DNA from: Candidatus Altarchaeum sp. | GTDB lineage: Archaea > Altiarchaeota > Altiarchaeia > Altiarchaeales > Altiarchaeaceae | Assembly: GCA_018260755.1 (NCBI GenBank) | Contig: JAGTWP010000027.1 | Span: forward strand, 1 to 17,881 | DNA: 17,881 nucleotides | Reading direction: 5' to 3' | Shown: positions 6,448 to 13,763 of the stretch, one piece after another | Layout of the letters: the number at the start of each line of letters is the position of its first letter | Position numbering within the stretch: the first letter of the stretch is position 1 | Notes under the pieces: generated by a model | What the model was told of the DNA's origin: nothing | The model's input: the letters and a program-made list of their open reading frames with translations, nothing else | Databases searched by the model: none | Position numbers and translations under genes: made by a program

Positions 6448-6739
6448 GAAAACAATCGCACTATGTAGTATGGAAACCTTTTTTTATTTTTTATTTTTTT
6501 TATTTTTTTGTTAAAACAATCGCACTATGTAGTATGGAAACCGAGCAGCAGTAAAAAAATACTCTTCAATGAACGGGTTTAAATCGCACTATGTAGTATG
6601 GAAACTTGGGCATTGCGTACTCATCACGAAGTGCGGACGATGGTGGTTTAAATCGCACTATGTAGTATGGAAACTGCTGTTCAAATTGACGGCATTAAAC
6701 AAAAAAAATAGTTTAAATCGCACTATGTAGTATGGAAAC
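6448..6739 (+). CRISPR. CRISPR array, five repeats and four spacers, no cas genes nearby
   Basis: Repeats lie at 6448-6477, 6510-6541, 6577-6605, 6646-6674 and 6711-6739. The last three are identical 29-mers starting gtttaaatcgcactatg and ending tagtatggaaac. The first two keep the 3' 23 bases but have aaaacaatcgc instead of tttaaatcgc at the 5' side, followed by a shared c. Spacers are 32, 35, 40 and 36 bases. The 3' end ggaaac matches the usual GAAAC end of type I-B/III-like repeats and would form the crRNA 5' handle, so transcription should run left to right with any leader at the left. The first spacer is a T tract of pattern T7-A-T6-A-T8-A-T7. No cas gene is in the window, so the array depends on Cas proteins encoded elsewhere or is silent. 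Confidence 0.95.
6479..6509 (+). terminator. Poly-T tract within the first CRISPR spacer
   Basis: Twenty-eight of about thirty-one bases are T, in four runs of six to eight interrupted by single A bases. Archaeal RNA polymerase is known to stop at U-rich tracts, so this could end the transcript of the upstream zinc-finger gene or cut short the array transcript. As a spacer it would be a very poor targeting sequence. The terminator reading is an inference. Confidence 0.4.
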
Positions 6740-6817
6740 TAAATTTTGCCCACACCCTAATTTTGCTGATGGATTGTTTTTGAAATGTAATAAAAATAAT
6801 GTGATAATGTGATAAAG

Positions 6818-7759
6818 ATGGATATTACAAATTTGAGAAATAAGCTTATTAATAACCTCACAGGTAAAATTTCCGAAAAAGTGAGTGAAAAAATTGTTGG
6901 CGAGGATAACCGAAATGTAACAGAGGCATTAATTGAATTAACTATTAAAGTAAAGGCAAATTTTATTAATAATGCAAATTCTCTTTCTGTTTGTTTTCCA
7001 GTTCCGATTGAGGACAATGAACACAGAATATTAGAGTATAAAATTTTATGGCGCGAAGGCGAATATCATAAATGCAAAATTGAAGACGGTTTGGCAATTT
7101 TAAATTTCAGAAAGGACTACAATAAAGGCGACAAAGAGGGTTGTTCAATTTATTTTAACTTAAAAAATCAGGCATATAAATCCATCTGGGCTCATTCAAA
7201 TCCGGAAAAGTTTTTAAATCCGCAAAAATACACCTTTCTTTCTGATGATACAAAAAAATTTCTTGGGCAATTTAAGGCTGAGAATAGCAGAGAAATCACA
7301 GATAAAATTTCGACATGGATTTTTTTAAATTTAAGATACAGCGACATTGATGAAATGAAGAATGCCGAATGGTTATTCAAAAACAAAATTGGAAATTGTA
7401 TTCATTATTCGACATTGTTCATTGCCTTTTGCAGATATTTTGAAATTCCGTGCAGATATGTGCTTGGCTTTGCGAAATACGGGAAATTTGAGCCACACAC
7501 ATGGGTTGAGTTTTACGATAGGGAAAATTCTTTATGGATTCCAATGGATTTATCGTTGAATCAGAAATTTTTTGTTGATGCGACACATATTCCGATAAGC
7601 AGACTTGAGGAAAAGCAGGTAAGCAGGTATTTTAAGGAGGTAAATATTGAAATTCCAAATGACTATGACGAAATTTTTAAAATAATAAATTTCGGAACGG
7701 AAAGTGTCGTTAAGGAAGATGCACATGTAGAAATCAGTGTTAGGGGAAAGATGATATAA
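6818..7759 (+). CDS. Transglutaminase-like cysteine-protease-fold protein
   Basis: The protein has 313 residues from this ATG; a GTG at 6809 would add three. A transglutaminase-like core fills the middle and second half. The expected triad is visible: Cys194 in GNCIHYSTLFIAF, His227 in HTWVEFY and Asp244 in PMDLSL, followed by the usual short strand. The first 140 residues form a beta-rich region without recognisable motifs, as is common upstream of archaeal transglutaminase cores. There is no signal peptide or membrane helix, so it should be cytoplasmic. Such proteins cleave or modify peptide bonds, but the substrate cannot be inferred. It begins about 80 bases after the CRISPR array and converges with the NAD kinase gene, separated by 37 bases. 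It is not a known Cas protein. Confidence 0.85.
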   Translation: MDITNLRNKLINNLTGKISEKVSEKIVGEDNRNVTEALIELTIKVKANFINNANSLSVCFPVPIEDNEHRILEYKILWREGEYHKCKIEDGLAILNFRKDYNKGDKEGCSIYFNLKNQAYKSIWAHSNPEKFLNPQKYTFLSDDTKKFLGQFKAENSREITDKISTWIFLNLRYSDIDEMKNAEWLFKNKIGNCIHYSTLFIAFCRYFEIPCRYVLGFAKYGKFEPHTWVEFYDRENSLWIPMDLSLNQKFFVDATHIPISRLEEKQVSRYFKEVNIEIPNDYDEIFKIINFGTESVVKEDAHVEISVRGKMI

Positions 7760-7796
7760 AAGATAAAAAACACATATTTTATAATAATGTTAAAAA

Positions 7797-8666
7797 TCAA
7801 ATTTTAAAAATTTTTGCACATCTCATAGTTCTTTCAAGTCGTATAAATTTTGCTACCTTATTACTTTTCTTTACGGAAATTTCATCTCCTACATTAACCT
7901 TTTCAATAACCTTGCCGTCAATTATTAAAAATGCGTCCTCGTTTGCTCTCTCAATATTTATAAAAATTTCCGAATCCGACGGAACAACAAGCGGTTTTGC
8001 ATTTCCCAAAAACGGATTCATGGGAGTTATTACAAAGACATTTGCAGCGGGATGAATTACCGGCCCCCCCAGCGATAAAGAATAAGCGGTGGATCCTGTT
8101 TGCGTTGCTATAACAACCCCGTCAGCAGAAAAGCCAATAACATCAATAACATCCTTATTTTTGTCCTTGTTTATTTTTATTTTAAAGTCCAGAAGCCGTG
8201 CCGGAAATTTGTAAGAAATCACAACTTCGTTTACCGCATCGTATTTGTCATTTACATTTAACATGTCATAATTCTCTATAAAAAAATTTCCTTCAAACAA
8301 ATTTTCTAATTTTTCAGTTGCATTGTTTTTATTCAGTTCTGTCATAAAGCCAAATTTACCTAAATTTATCCCTAAAACCGGAATACTTTGAATAGCATTT
8401 AGAGTATGTAAGAGCGTTCCGTCACCACCGAATACAAAGAGCACATCGCAATGCATATCTTTTAGATCGCTTTCTTTTACCTGACATTTTTCACATTTCA
8501 AAAATTTTCCTATTACTTCGTAGACATTATGCTCCGCAAGAATTTCCCCATCTGTGTTTTTTATAAAATTTTGCACTGATTTCAGTAATTTTATTATAAA
8601 TTCACGCTCTTTCTCTATTATATTCGGATTACATACAATACCTATGCTTGAAAATTTCTTTTCCAT
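7797..8666 (-). CDS. nadK: NAD kinase (ATP/polyphosphate-NAD kinase)
   Basis: This 289-residue enzyme phosphorylates NAD to NADP. Signature motifs are in order: FGGDGTLLHTLN (79-90, with catalytic Asp82), LGINLGKFGFMTELN (98-112), NE at 146-147, and TGSTAYSLSLGGPVIHP (190-206). The length agrees with single-domain archaeal and bacterial NAD kinases. A cysteine cluster (C58, C61 and C73: KCEKCQ and MHC) between the first strand and the GGDGT motif is not a standard feature and might bind metal. The gene is the third of three minus-strand genes, after purN and the PRC-barrel gene; 85 bases separate it from the latter, so it may have its own promoter. The NADPH need of RfbD and AroE is a general link only. 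Confidence 0.95.
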   Translation of the reverse strand: MEKKFSSIGIVCNPNIIEKEREFIIKLLKSVQNFIKNTDGEILAEHNVYEVIGKFLKCEKCQVKESDLKDMHCDVLFVFGGDGTLLHTLNAIQSIPVLGINLGKFGFMTELNKNNATEKLENLFEGNFFIENYDMLNVNDKYDAVNEVVISYKFPARLLDFKIKINKDKNKDVIDVIGFSADGVVIATQTGSTAYSLSLGGPVIHPAANVFVITPMNPFLGNAKPLVVPSDSEIFINIERANEDAFLIIDGKVIEKVNVGDEISVKKSNKVAKFIRLERTMRCAKIFKI

Positions 8667-8751
8667 ATAAATTTATTGCAAAATAAGAAAGACAAAAAAT
8701 ATTAAAAATAAGAAAAAAATTTAAAAAATAATTCCCGATATGTTTGACAAC

Positions 8752-9015
8752 CTACTTGAAACTTGGCGATTCGGTAAGTGTTGCAGGCCCGCGCTGAACA
8801 ACAACAACATCTCCTACTTCAAGTACATCTTCGTAATTTATTGAAAATTTCTTCAAAATTTCAGGTGCGGCTGTGGTATTTACTATCTGTTGTAAAGATA
8901 ATTTCACAATTTTTCCCGCTTCACTATCAATAATTACATCTCCTACCCGCCCTAACCTTTTTCCGCTGTATGTTATTATCTCCTTTCCATACAATTGCGA
9001 CAAATAAAGTGCCAT
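8752..9015 (-). CDS. PRC-barrel domain protein
   Basis: The 87-residue protein is a single PRC-barrel of the small archaeal type: LYGKEIITYSGKRLGRVGDV opens the first strands, followed by IDSEAGKIVKLSLQQ and the closing strands INYEDVLEVGDVVVVQRGP. The domain also occurs in the ribosome-maturation factor RimM and in photosynthetic reaction-centre subunit H; the stand-alone archaeal proteins have no settled function, though RNA- or ribosome-related roles are often suggested. It lies between purN and nadK on the minus strand. An AT-rich intergenic region with a repeated ATTTAGTAAAAA element precedes its start. Confidence 0.88.
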   Translation of the reverse strand: MALYLSQLYGKEIITYSGKRLGRVGDVIIDSEAGKIVKLSLQQIVNTTAAPEILKKFSINYEDVLEVGDVVVVQRGPATLTESPSFK

Positions 9016-9018
9016 TTT

Positions 9019-9071
9019 CTTTTTACTAAATTTTTACTAAATTTTTTACTAAATTAAATTTTTACTAAAAT
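9019..9071 (-). repeat. Short tandem AT-rich repeat upstream of the PRC-barrel gene
   Basis: Read on the plus strand, the unit tttttactaaat occurs four times with small length changes between 9019 and 9071, and once more near 9140. It lies in the promoter region of the PRC-barrel gene. It probably arose by slippage; a regulatory role is possible but not shown. Confidence 0.6.
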
Positions 9072-9149
9072 AATTACAATTAAGAATTAAATATTTAACT
9101 AAATTTATAATTAATTATTAAATTTACAATACCTTTATTTTTACTAAAT

Positions 9150-9764
9150 TTATTTTAAAATTTTAACCTTTCTACCTTCAACTTTTATTTTGTTTTCCGA
9201 AAATAATTTTATCGCCTCAATAAATGCCTGAACTTCCAATTTTTGAATCTTTTCTTTTAGTGTGTCTTCATTGTCCATATCCTCAACCTTACAGACCTTT
9301 TGAATTATTATCGGACCCCCGTCAACGGTTTCATCAACAAAATGTAAAGTGCATCCTGTAATTTTACATCCGTAATCAAGGACACTTTTATGAACATTTT
9401 TGTCCATTCCTCCTGCAAATGCGGGTAGTAAAGAAGGATGAATATTCATTATTTTAAATTTATAATTTTCAATAAATTTTTTGCTTAAAATTTTCATATA
9501 TCCTATAAGTAAGATTAAATCAATATTTCTTTTTTCCAAGTCCTTAATTATTTTTTCATCATACTCTTCCCTGCTCAATCCTGCGGAATCTATAAACAGA
9601 CATTCAATTCCGTTATTTCTTCCTCTTTCAAGTGCATAAGAGTCCTTCTTATTGCTGAGCAAAATTTTAATTTCAGCACTTAACTCTCCTTTTTTGATTG
9701 CATCAATTATTCCCTGCATATCTGTTGCTCTTGTTGAGGATAATACTGCAATTTTTAGTGCCAT
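9150..9764 (-). CDS. purN: Phosphoribosylglycinamide formyltransferase (GAR transformylase)
   Basis: The 204-residue enzyme transfers the formyl group of 10-formyl-tetrahydrofolate to GAR in purine synthesis. Catalytic residues are visible: Asn107 and His109 in MNIHPSLLPAFAGG and Asp148 in FVDETVDGGPIIIQ. The N-terminal phosphate-binding loop reads LSSTRATDMQGIIDAI, a variant of the bacterial SGNGSNLQ loop. Length fits the family. It is the first gene of the minus-strand group purN, PRC-barrel, nadK; 134 bases separate it from the PRC-barrel gene. It diverges from dtdA across a 120-base region with repeated ataaaaattaa units. Many archaea use formate-dependent PurT instead, so presence of PurN implies a folate-type one-carbon carrier or a modified cofactor. 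Confidence 0.92.
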   Translation of the reverse strand: MALKIAVLSSTRATDMQGIIDAIKKGELSAEIKILLSNKKDSYALERGRNNGIECLFIDSAGLSREEYDEKIIKDLEKRNIDLILLIGYMKILSKKFIENYKFKIMNIHPSLLPAFAGGMDKNVHKSVLDYGCKITGCTLHFVDETVDGGPIIIQKVCKVEDMDNEDTLKEKIQKLEVQAFIEAIKLFSENKIKVEGRKVKILK

Positions 9765-9803
9765 AATTTTATATTATTTGAAGGTATAAATAATTATATA
9801 GGG

Positions 9804-9858
9804 AATAAAAATTAAAAAATAAAAATTAAATAAAAATTAAATAAAAATTAAATAAATA
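9804..9858 (+). repeat. Short AT-rich tandem repeat between purN and dtdA
   Basis: The 11-base unit ataaaaattaa is repeated about four times in the divergent promoter region. The region must contain the start signals of both purN and dtdA. The repeat looks like simple slippage; nothing else is seen here. Confidence 0.6.
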
Positions 9859-9884
9859 AACAAAACAAAACCGATAAATTTAAA

Positions 9885-10682
9885 ATGTCAAAAATAATCC
9901 TTTATTCGCATCAGGACATTGCAGGCGAAAATATATCAAGATTTTTAAATAACTTAAATAACTTAAATTTAATGGTTAAAATTTTTGGAATTGACGAAAA
10001 AGTTATAAATTTAAACGATTTACCTTCTGAAATTTACGATGTTGTCGGTGATAAAATTGACTTGATAATCGTTGCATCTCGGCACAAATCCGAATCAAAA
10101 ATGCCGACGCTTTGTGTTCATTCTCCCGGAAATTTCAACGATGCAAGACTGGGAGGGAATGAAAGAATATTATCAATTGCACCTGCATTATACACAAGAG
10201 AAGCAATTATTGAATTTAAAAAACAACAGGAACAACAGCAAAGTATTTCAGAGTACGATGTAACACTTGAAGCTACCCATCACGGACCAACATTAAATCT
10301 TCCGATTATGTTTGTTGAAGTCGGAGGCAGTGAAGAACAGTGGAATGATTTAAATGCGTGTGAAGCGGCAGCAAATGTAATAAAGCATTTATACTATGCA
10401 GATCTGAATATTGAAAATAAAAATAAGGTAAAGGTAGCAATAGGCATTGGCGGAAATCATTATGCGAGTAAATTTACAAAAATTTTGCTAAACGAAAATA
10501 TTGCTTTCGGACACATAATGCCAAAATATAATTTCAATGAAGAAATGATTGAACAAATGCTCTCAAAAACAATTCCAAAACCCGACATTGCACTGATTGA
10601 CTGGAACGGATTAAACAGCGAACAAAGAAAAAAAGCAGTGAATAAGTTGGAACAGACAAATTTAGAGTGGAGAAAGGTATAG
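9885..10682 (+). CDS. dtdA: D-aminoacyl-tRNA deacylase, archaeal/plant type (DTD2/GEK1)
   Basis: This 265-residue enzyme hydrolyses D-aminoacyl-tRNAs, freeing tRNA charged with the wrong enantiomer. Family motifs are in order: SRHKSESKMPTLCVHSPGN (65-83), LEATHHGPTLNLPIMFVEVG (128-147) followed by SEEQW, GIGGNHYASKFT (187-198), GHIMPKY (209-215) and a C-terminal DWNGL segment. Length and order match the archaeal DTD2 proteins, which are unrelated in sequence to bacterial Dtd. This gene is one of the strongest archaeal markers in the window. The ATG follows gataaatttaaa, with no Shine-Dalgarno. It converges with the macro-domain gene, 25 bases apart. Confidence 0.95.
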   Translation: MSKIILYSHQDIAGENISRFLNNLNNLNLMVKIFGIDEKVINLNDLPSEIYDVVGDKIDLIIVASRHKSESKMPTLCVHSPGNFNDARLGGNERILSIAPALYTREAIIEFKKQQEQQQSISEYDVTLEATHHGPTLNLPIMFVEVGGSEEQWNDLNACEAAANVIKHLYYADLNIENKNKVKVAIGIGGNHYASKFTKILLNENIAFGHIMPKYNFNEEMIEQMLSKTIPKPDIALIDWNGLNSEQRKKAVNKLEQTNLEWRKV

Positions 10683-10707
10683 TCCTAAATTTTAAATTTT
10701 TAGATCT

Positions 10708-11256
10708 TTATTTCAGATATTTAAATTTCTTTTCAAATATGGAAAAGGTCTCATTATCATAAAGCACAATATAAATTTCGCTTAAATTTGTATCTTTATT
10801 TTTAACATAAGTCACGATTGTATTTAACATTATCTCTGCACATCTGTCTTTTGGAAAGCGATAAATCCCTGCACTGATTGCTGGAAACGCTATGCTTTTT
10901 AAATTTTCATTATATGCTAACTTTAAACAACTTAAAACCGCATTTTTTAACTTTTTAGCATCATTTCCTTCACCATAAACAGGTCCCACTGTGTGAATAA
11001 CAAATTTTGCCTTTAAATTTCCTCCTGTTGTTATTACTGCTTTTCCTGTTTCGCAAAATCCTATTTTGTCGCTCTCTTCCTGAATTATATTTCCGCCTTT
11101 CTTCACGATTGCCAGTGCAACTCCTCCGCCATGCTGTAATTCATTATTTGCAGCATTCACAATTGCATCAACATTCATGTCAGTAATATCCATCTGCTGT
11201 ATTTCAATCGCCGTATTTTTTATCTTTATTTTGTTTATTTTGTTTATTTCCTTCAT
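10708..11256 (-). CDS. Macro-domain protein, probable ADP-ribosyl/O-acetyl-ADP-ribose hydrolase
   Basis: The 182-residue protein is a single macro domain of the MacroD/YmdB-like group. Motifs are MDITDMNVDAIVNAANNEL (22-40), GGGVA (43-47), IHTVGPVYG (87-95) and the phosphate loop PAISAGIYRFPKDRC (125-139). These residues bind ADP-ribose; members of this group remove ADP-ribose from proteins or nucleic acids or hydrolyse O-acetyl-ADP-ribose. The exact substrate is not readable. The N-terminus (MKEINKINKIKIKN) is a low-complexity repeat. Just upstream a near copy of the first codons (ATG at 11276) starts a seven-codon frame whose TGA overlaps this ATG, so the start at 11256 is the one that keeps the domain in frame. 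No partner ADP-ribosyltransferase gene is seen nearby. Confidence 0.92.
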   Translation of the reverse strand: MKEINKINKIKIKNTAIEIQQMDITDMNVDAIVNAANNELQHGGGVALAIVKKGGNIIQEESDKIGFCETGKAVITTGGNLKAKFVIHTVGPVYGEGNDAKKLKNAVLSCLKLAYNENLKSIAFPAISAGIYRFPKDRCAEIMLNTIVTYVKNKDTNLSEIYIVLYDNETFSIFEKKFKYLK

Positions 11257-11334
11257 TTTTTGTTTATTTCTTTCATTTTATTTGGTCTATTTTTAATTTA
11301 ATAATTATATATTTAAATTTTAAATTTATTAAAA

Positions 11335-12204
11335 ATGACAATACTTGCATTTATTTTAAATCCGCAGCATTCAAAGGATATAATTTCATCAGCCATCATC
11401 GTTGGAGCATTTATATCTGGAATTATTTTATTACTTTATATGTATTGGAGGTATAATGAGAAAATTATGTTGCGAAATTTTGCCGTTGAATTTTTAAATT
11501 TGAAAAAGGAAAAAAGAGAAAAATTGCTGAAGAAATATCTGAAGATGGATGGCAATTATATGAGGGTTGCGGGAGGTGTGTTTTTAAATCATTATGATAT
11601 AATTTCTTGTGACTTGAGAGAAAATTTATTGAAGGACGTCCTGAAGAAAAACATCAAAATGATTGAAGACCCCATTGATGAATTAACGCCGGCATTTGGA
11701 AATTTAGCACTTAATATACTTGAAAAACATTTTGCTCTCATTCCGCAACATATTCGCAATGAAATAATAACTAAAAGTTTGCCAAACCAGGGAGAGATGA
11801 CAAAGGAACTACTCGTTGAAATTTTAGCAAAAAATTTTGAAAAATTTGAGCACGACTTCAGAAACGAAATACTTTTAAAACTTGTTAGTTTACCAAGTGA
11901 TAATGTTAAATTTCAAATTACAAAAATTTTAGACAAAAATTTTAATGATATTCCGCCGGAAATTTTAAAAGAAGCACTTCAGCAGTTAATGGAATCAAGA
12001 AACAAAATGAACGTTAACTATGTGATGGATATTTTATTTAGAAATTTTTACAAAATTGACATATTTACGAGAGACGAATTATTAAGAAAGTATGTCGGAT
12101 ATATAGGAGCAGATAAAAAGGTTTTGGAGAAATTTCTTTTTGTTTACGGAAAGTCAATTATTAATCAGGAATTAAAGAAAAGAATTATGGAATTAGCAAA
12201 ATAA
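11335..12204 (+). CDS. Membrane-anchored protein with 35-residue helical repeats
   Basis: I recognise no named family. The 289-residue protein has one strong hydrophobic helix at about 15-38, then a basic stretch and a cytoplasmic-looking helical region. That region repeats at 35 residues: ALNILEKHFALIPQHIRNEI at 125, LVEILAKNFEKFEHDFRNEI at 160, ITKILDKNFNDIPPEILKEA at 195, VMDILFRNFYKIDIFTRDEL at 230 and a weaker copy near 265. Two looser copies start at 46 and 79. The unit pattern is ILxKNF, a short turn, then a second helix RxEILxKxL, suggesting a HEAT-like solenoid for protein binding. The motif does not look like PPR or TPR. Its stop is one base from the aroE start, so they are co-transcribed, but no functional link is evident. 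Confidence 0.85.
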   Translation: MTILAFILNPQHSKDIISSAIIVGAFISGIILLLYMYWRYNEKIMLRNFAVEFLNLKKEKREKLLKKYLKMDGNYMRVAGGVFLNHYDIISCDLRENLLKDVLKKNIKMIEDPIDELTPAFGNLALNILEKHFALIPQHIRNEIITKSLPNQGEMTKELLVEILAKNFEKFEHDFRNEILLKLVSLPSDNVKFQITKILDKNFNDIPPEILKEALQQLMESRNKMNVNYVMDILFRNFYKIDIFTRDELLRKYVGYIGADKKVLEKFLFVYGKSIINQELKKRIMELAK

Positions 12205-12205
12205 A

Positions 12206-13081
12206 ATGAATAATTCAAAAACAAAAATTTTTGGTGTCCTCGGACATCCAATAGAGCATTCATTATCCCCTGTAATGCATAAGGCATTCTTTAAGGAAAA
12301 AAAAATAGATGCGGATTACTTTGCCTTTGATGTTGATGATAAAAATTTAGGTAATGCAATACATGGCGCGGATGCATTGAAATTTTGCGGGTTAAATGTG
12401 ACAATTCCACATAAAATTTCTGTTATGAAATACATAGACGAAATTAGCGAAGAAGCGAACCTGATTAACGCAGTAAATACAATAAAATTTGATTATATTA
12501 AAAATTTAATAATTGGTTACAATACCGATGGAATTGGTGCAATAAAAGCAATTGAAAAAAATTTAAACGAAGGTCTTAAAGGTAAAAAAATTTTTATATG
12601 CGGAGCAGGCGGAGCTGCAAGGGCAATCATATTTTCTGCTTTATTGAACAATGCAGAAATTTCAATTTATAACAGAACAATCGAAAAGGCGGACTTGATT
12701 CGGAAAGAAGTTAAGGAAAAGTTGAATAAACAGATTAAAATTACAAAAAATTTTGACTTAAAAGAGAGATTAAAGGACAGCGATATTATTATTAATGCCA
12801 CATCGGTCGGAATGTTTCCGAATGTTGATAAAAGTGCAATAAATGAAGATGATATTCCGAAAGGAAAGATTGTAATGGATATTGTTTATAATCCGATTGA
12901 AACAAAATTTCTGGAATTTGCTAAGAAAAGAAATTGTAAAGTTATTGACGGTGTTGATATGCTTGTTGAGCAGGGTGCCGAGGCATTAAAAATCTGGCTG
13001 GATATAGAAGCGGATGAAAATTTAATTGGCATTATGAGAAGGGCTGTGATTGAGAAATTGAAAAACAAACTGAAAAATTAA
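12206..13081 (+). CDS. aroE: Shikimate dehydrogenase (NADP)
   Basis: The 291-residue enzyme reduces 3-dehydroshikimate to shikimate in aromatic amino-acid synthesis. Substrate-site residues are visible: Ser19 and Ser21 in HSLSP, catalytic Lys70 in NVTIPHK and Asp108 in GYNTDG. The nucleotide-binding loop GAGGAARA is at 133-140, and NRT at 156-158 is the usual NADP-selecting motif. The C-terminal helix region GVDMLVEQGAEALKIWL is typical. Its ATG is separated by one base from the upstream repeat-protein gene, so both belong to one transcript, while rfbC follows after 27 bases. No other shikimate-pathway gene is in the window. Confidence 0.96.
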   Translation: MNNSKTKIFGVLGHPIEHSLSPVMHKAFFKEKKIDADYFAFDVDDKNLGNAIHGADALKFCGLNVTIPHKISVMKYIDEISEEANLINAVNTIKFDYIKNLIIGYNTDGIGAIKAIEKNLNEGLKGKKIFICGAGGAARAIIFSALLNNAEISIYNRTIEKADLIRKEVKEKLNKQIKITKNFDLKERLKDSDIIINATSVGMFPNVDKSAINEDDIPKGKIVMDIVYNPIETKFLEFAKKRNCKVIDGVDMLVEQGAEALKIWLDIEADENLIGIMRRAVIEKLKNKLKN

Positions 13082-13108
13082 TAAGCAAAATATAATTTTT
13101 AAATTAAA

Positions 13109-13678
13109 ATGTCATTTACATTTAAAAGATTAAAAATTTCGGAGGTTCTACTCATTGAACCAAAAGTTTTTAAGGACGAGAGGGGATTTTTTATGGAAAC
13201 CTACAAAGCAAGCGAATTTGAGAAATTTGGAATAGGTAAATTTGTTCAGGAAAACCAGTCATTTTCTGTTAAGGGTGTCTTGCGGGGATTGCATTATCAA
13301 AAAGAACCGTATGCACAGGGAAAACTTGTAAGAGCAATAAAAGGAGAAATTTTTGATGTTGCCGTTGATATAAGAAAGGGAAGTAAAACATTCGGAAAGT
13401 ATGTTTCGGAAATTTTATCGGAAGAAAACAAACTTATGCTCTATATTCCGGAGGGATTTGCTCATGGATTTTGCACTTTGAGTGACGAGGCGGTTGTAAA
13501 TTATCTTACAACAGCAGAATATGCTCCGCAAGCTGATAGAGGCATAATGTGGAATGACGAAGGTATTGCAATTGATTGGCCTATAAAAGAAGTATGGCTT
13601 TCCGAAAAAGATAAAAAGCACCCTAAATTAAGGGATGCAGATATAAATTTTGAATATGTAAAATTTAAAAAATTTTAA
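13109..13678 (+). CDS. rfbC: dTDP-4-dehydrorhamnose 3,5-epimerase
   Basis: The 189-residue cupin epimerises dTDP-4-keto-6-deoxyglucose at C3 and C5, the third step of dTDP-L-rhamnose synthesis. Visible motifs are DERGFFMETY (23-32), RGLHYQ with catalytic His62, Lys72 in QGKLVRA, FDVAVDIRKGS (82-92), IPEGFAHGF (113-121) and Tyr132 and Tyr138 near the active site. Length fits the family. It is the first gene of the rfbC-rfbB-rfbD-rfbA group, 27 bases after aroE. Its last six codons lie inside a 49-bp sequence that is repeated exactly after the rfbD stop. Confidence 0.96.
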   Translation: MSFTFKRLKISEVLLIEPKVFKDERGFFMETYKASEFEKFGIGKFVQENQSFSVKGVLRGLHYQKEPYAQGKLVRAIKGEIFDVAVDIRKGSKTFGKYVSEILSEENKLMLYIPEGFAHGFCTLSDEAVVNYLTTAEYAPQADRGIMWNDEGIAIDWPIKEVWLSEKDKKHPKLRDADINFEYVKFKKF

Positions 13679-13706
13679 TTTCAAAAATTTAGTTTTAAGT
13701 TAAATT
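13658..13706 (+). repeat. 49-bp direct repeat, copy 1 (rfbC 3' end and downstream)
   Basis: These 49 bases are identical to 15678-15726. The copy here covers the last six rfbC codons, the stop and 28 bases beyond. A further 33 bases before and including the rfbB ATG (13734-13766) match 15748-15780 at 32 positions, so the whole region upstream of rfbB is a duplicate of that upstream of rfbA with a diverged middle. Confidence 0.95.
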
Positions 13707-13733
13707 TTTTAAATGTTAAAAATAATATATGGC

Positions 13734-13763
13734 AAAATTTAAAATTTCAAATAAAGATTTAAA
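13734..13763 (+). promoter_or_regulatory. Likely promoter of rfbB, shared with rfbA
   Basis: The segment contains aaaatttaaaattt about 17-30 bases before the ATG, where an archaeal TATA box would give a leaderless transcript, and then ataaagatttaaa running into the ATG. It is conserved upstream of rfbA (15748-15777) with one difference while the sequence to the left has diverged, which suggests selection for promoter function. Confidence 0.45.

Noticed and set aside
7759-7797. Possible hairpin terminator between the transglutaminase and nadK genes
   Set aside because: Only A/T-rich sequence without a stable GC stem is seen; T-rich ends on both strands may suffice for archaeal termination, but no distinct element can be marked.
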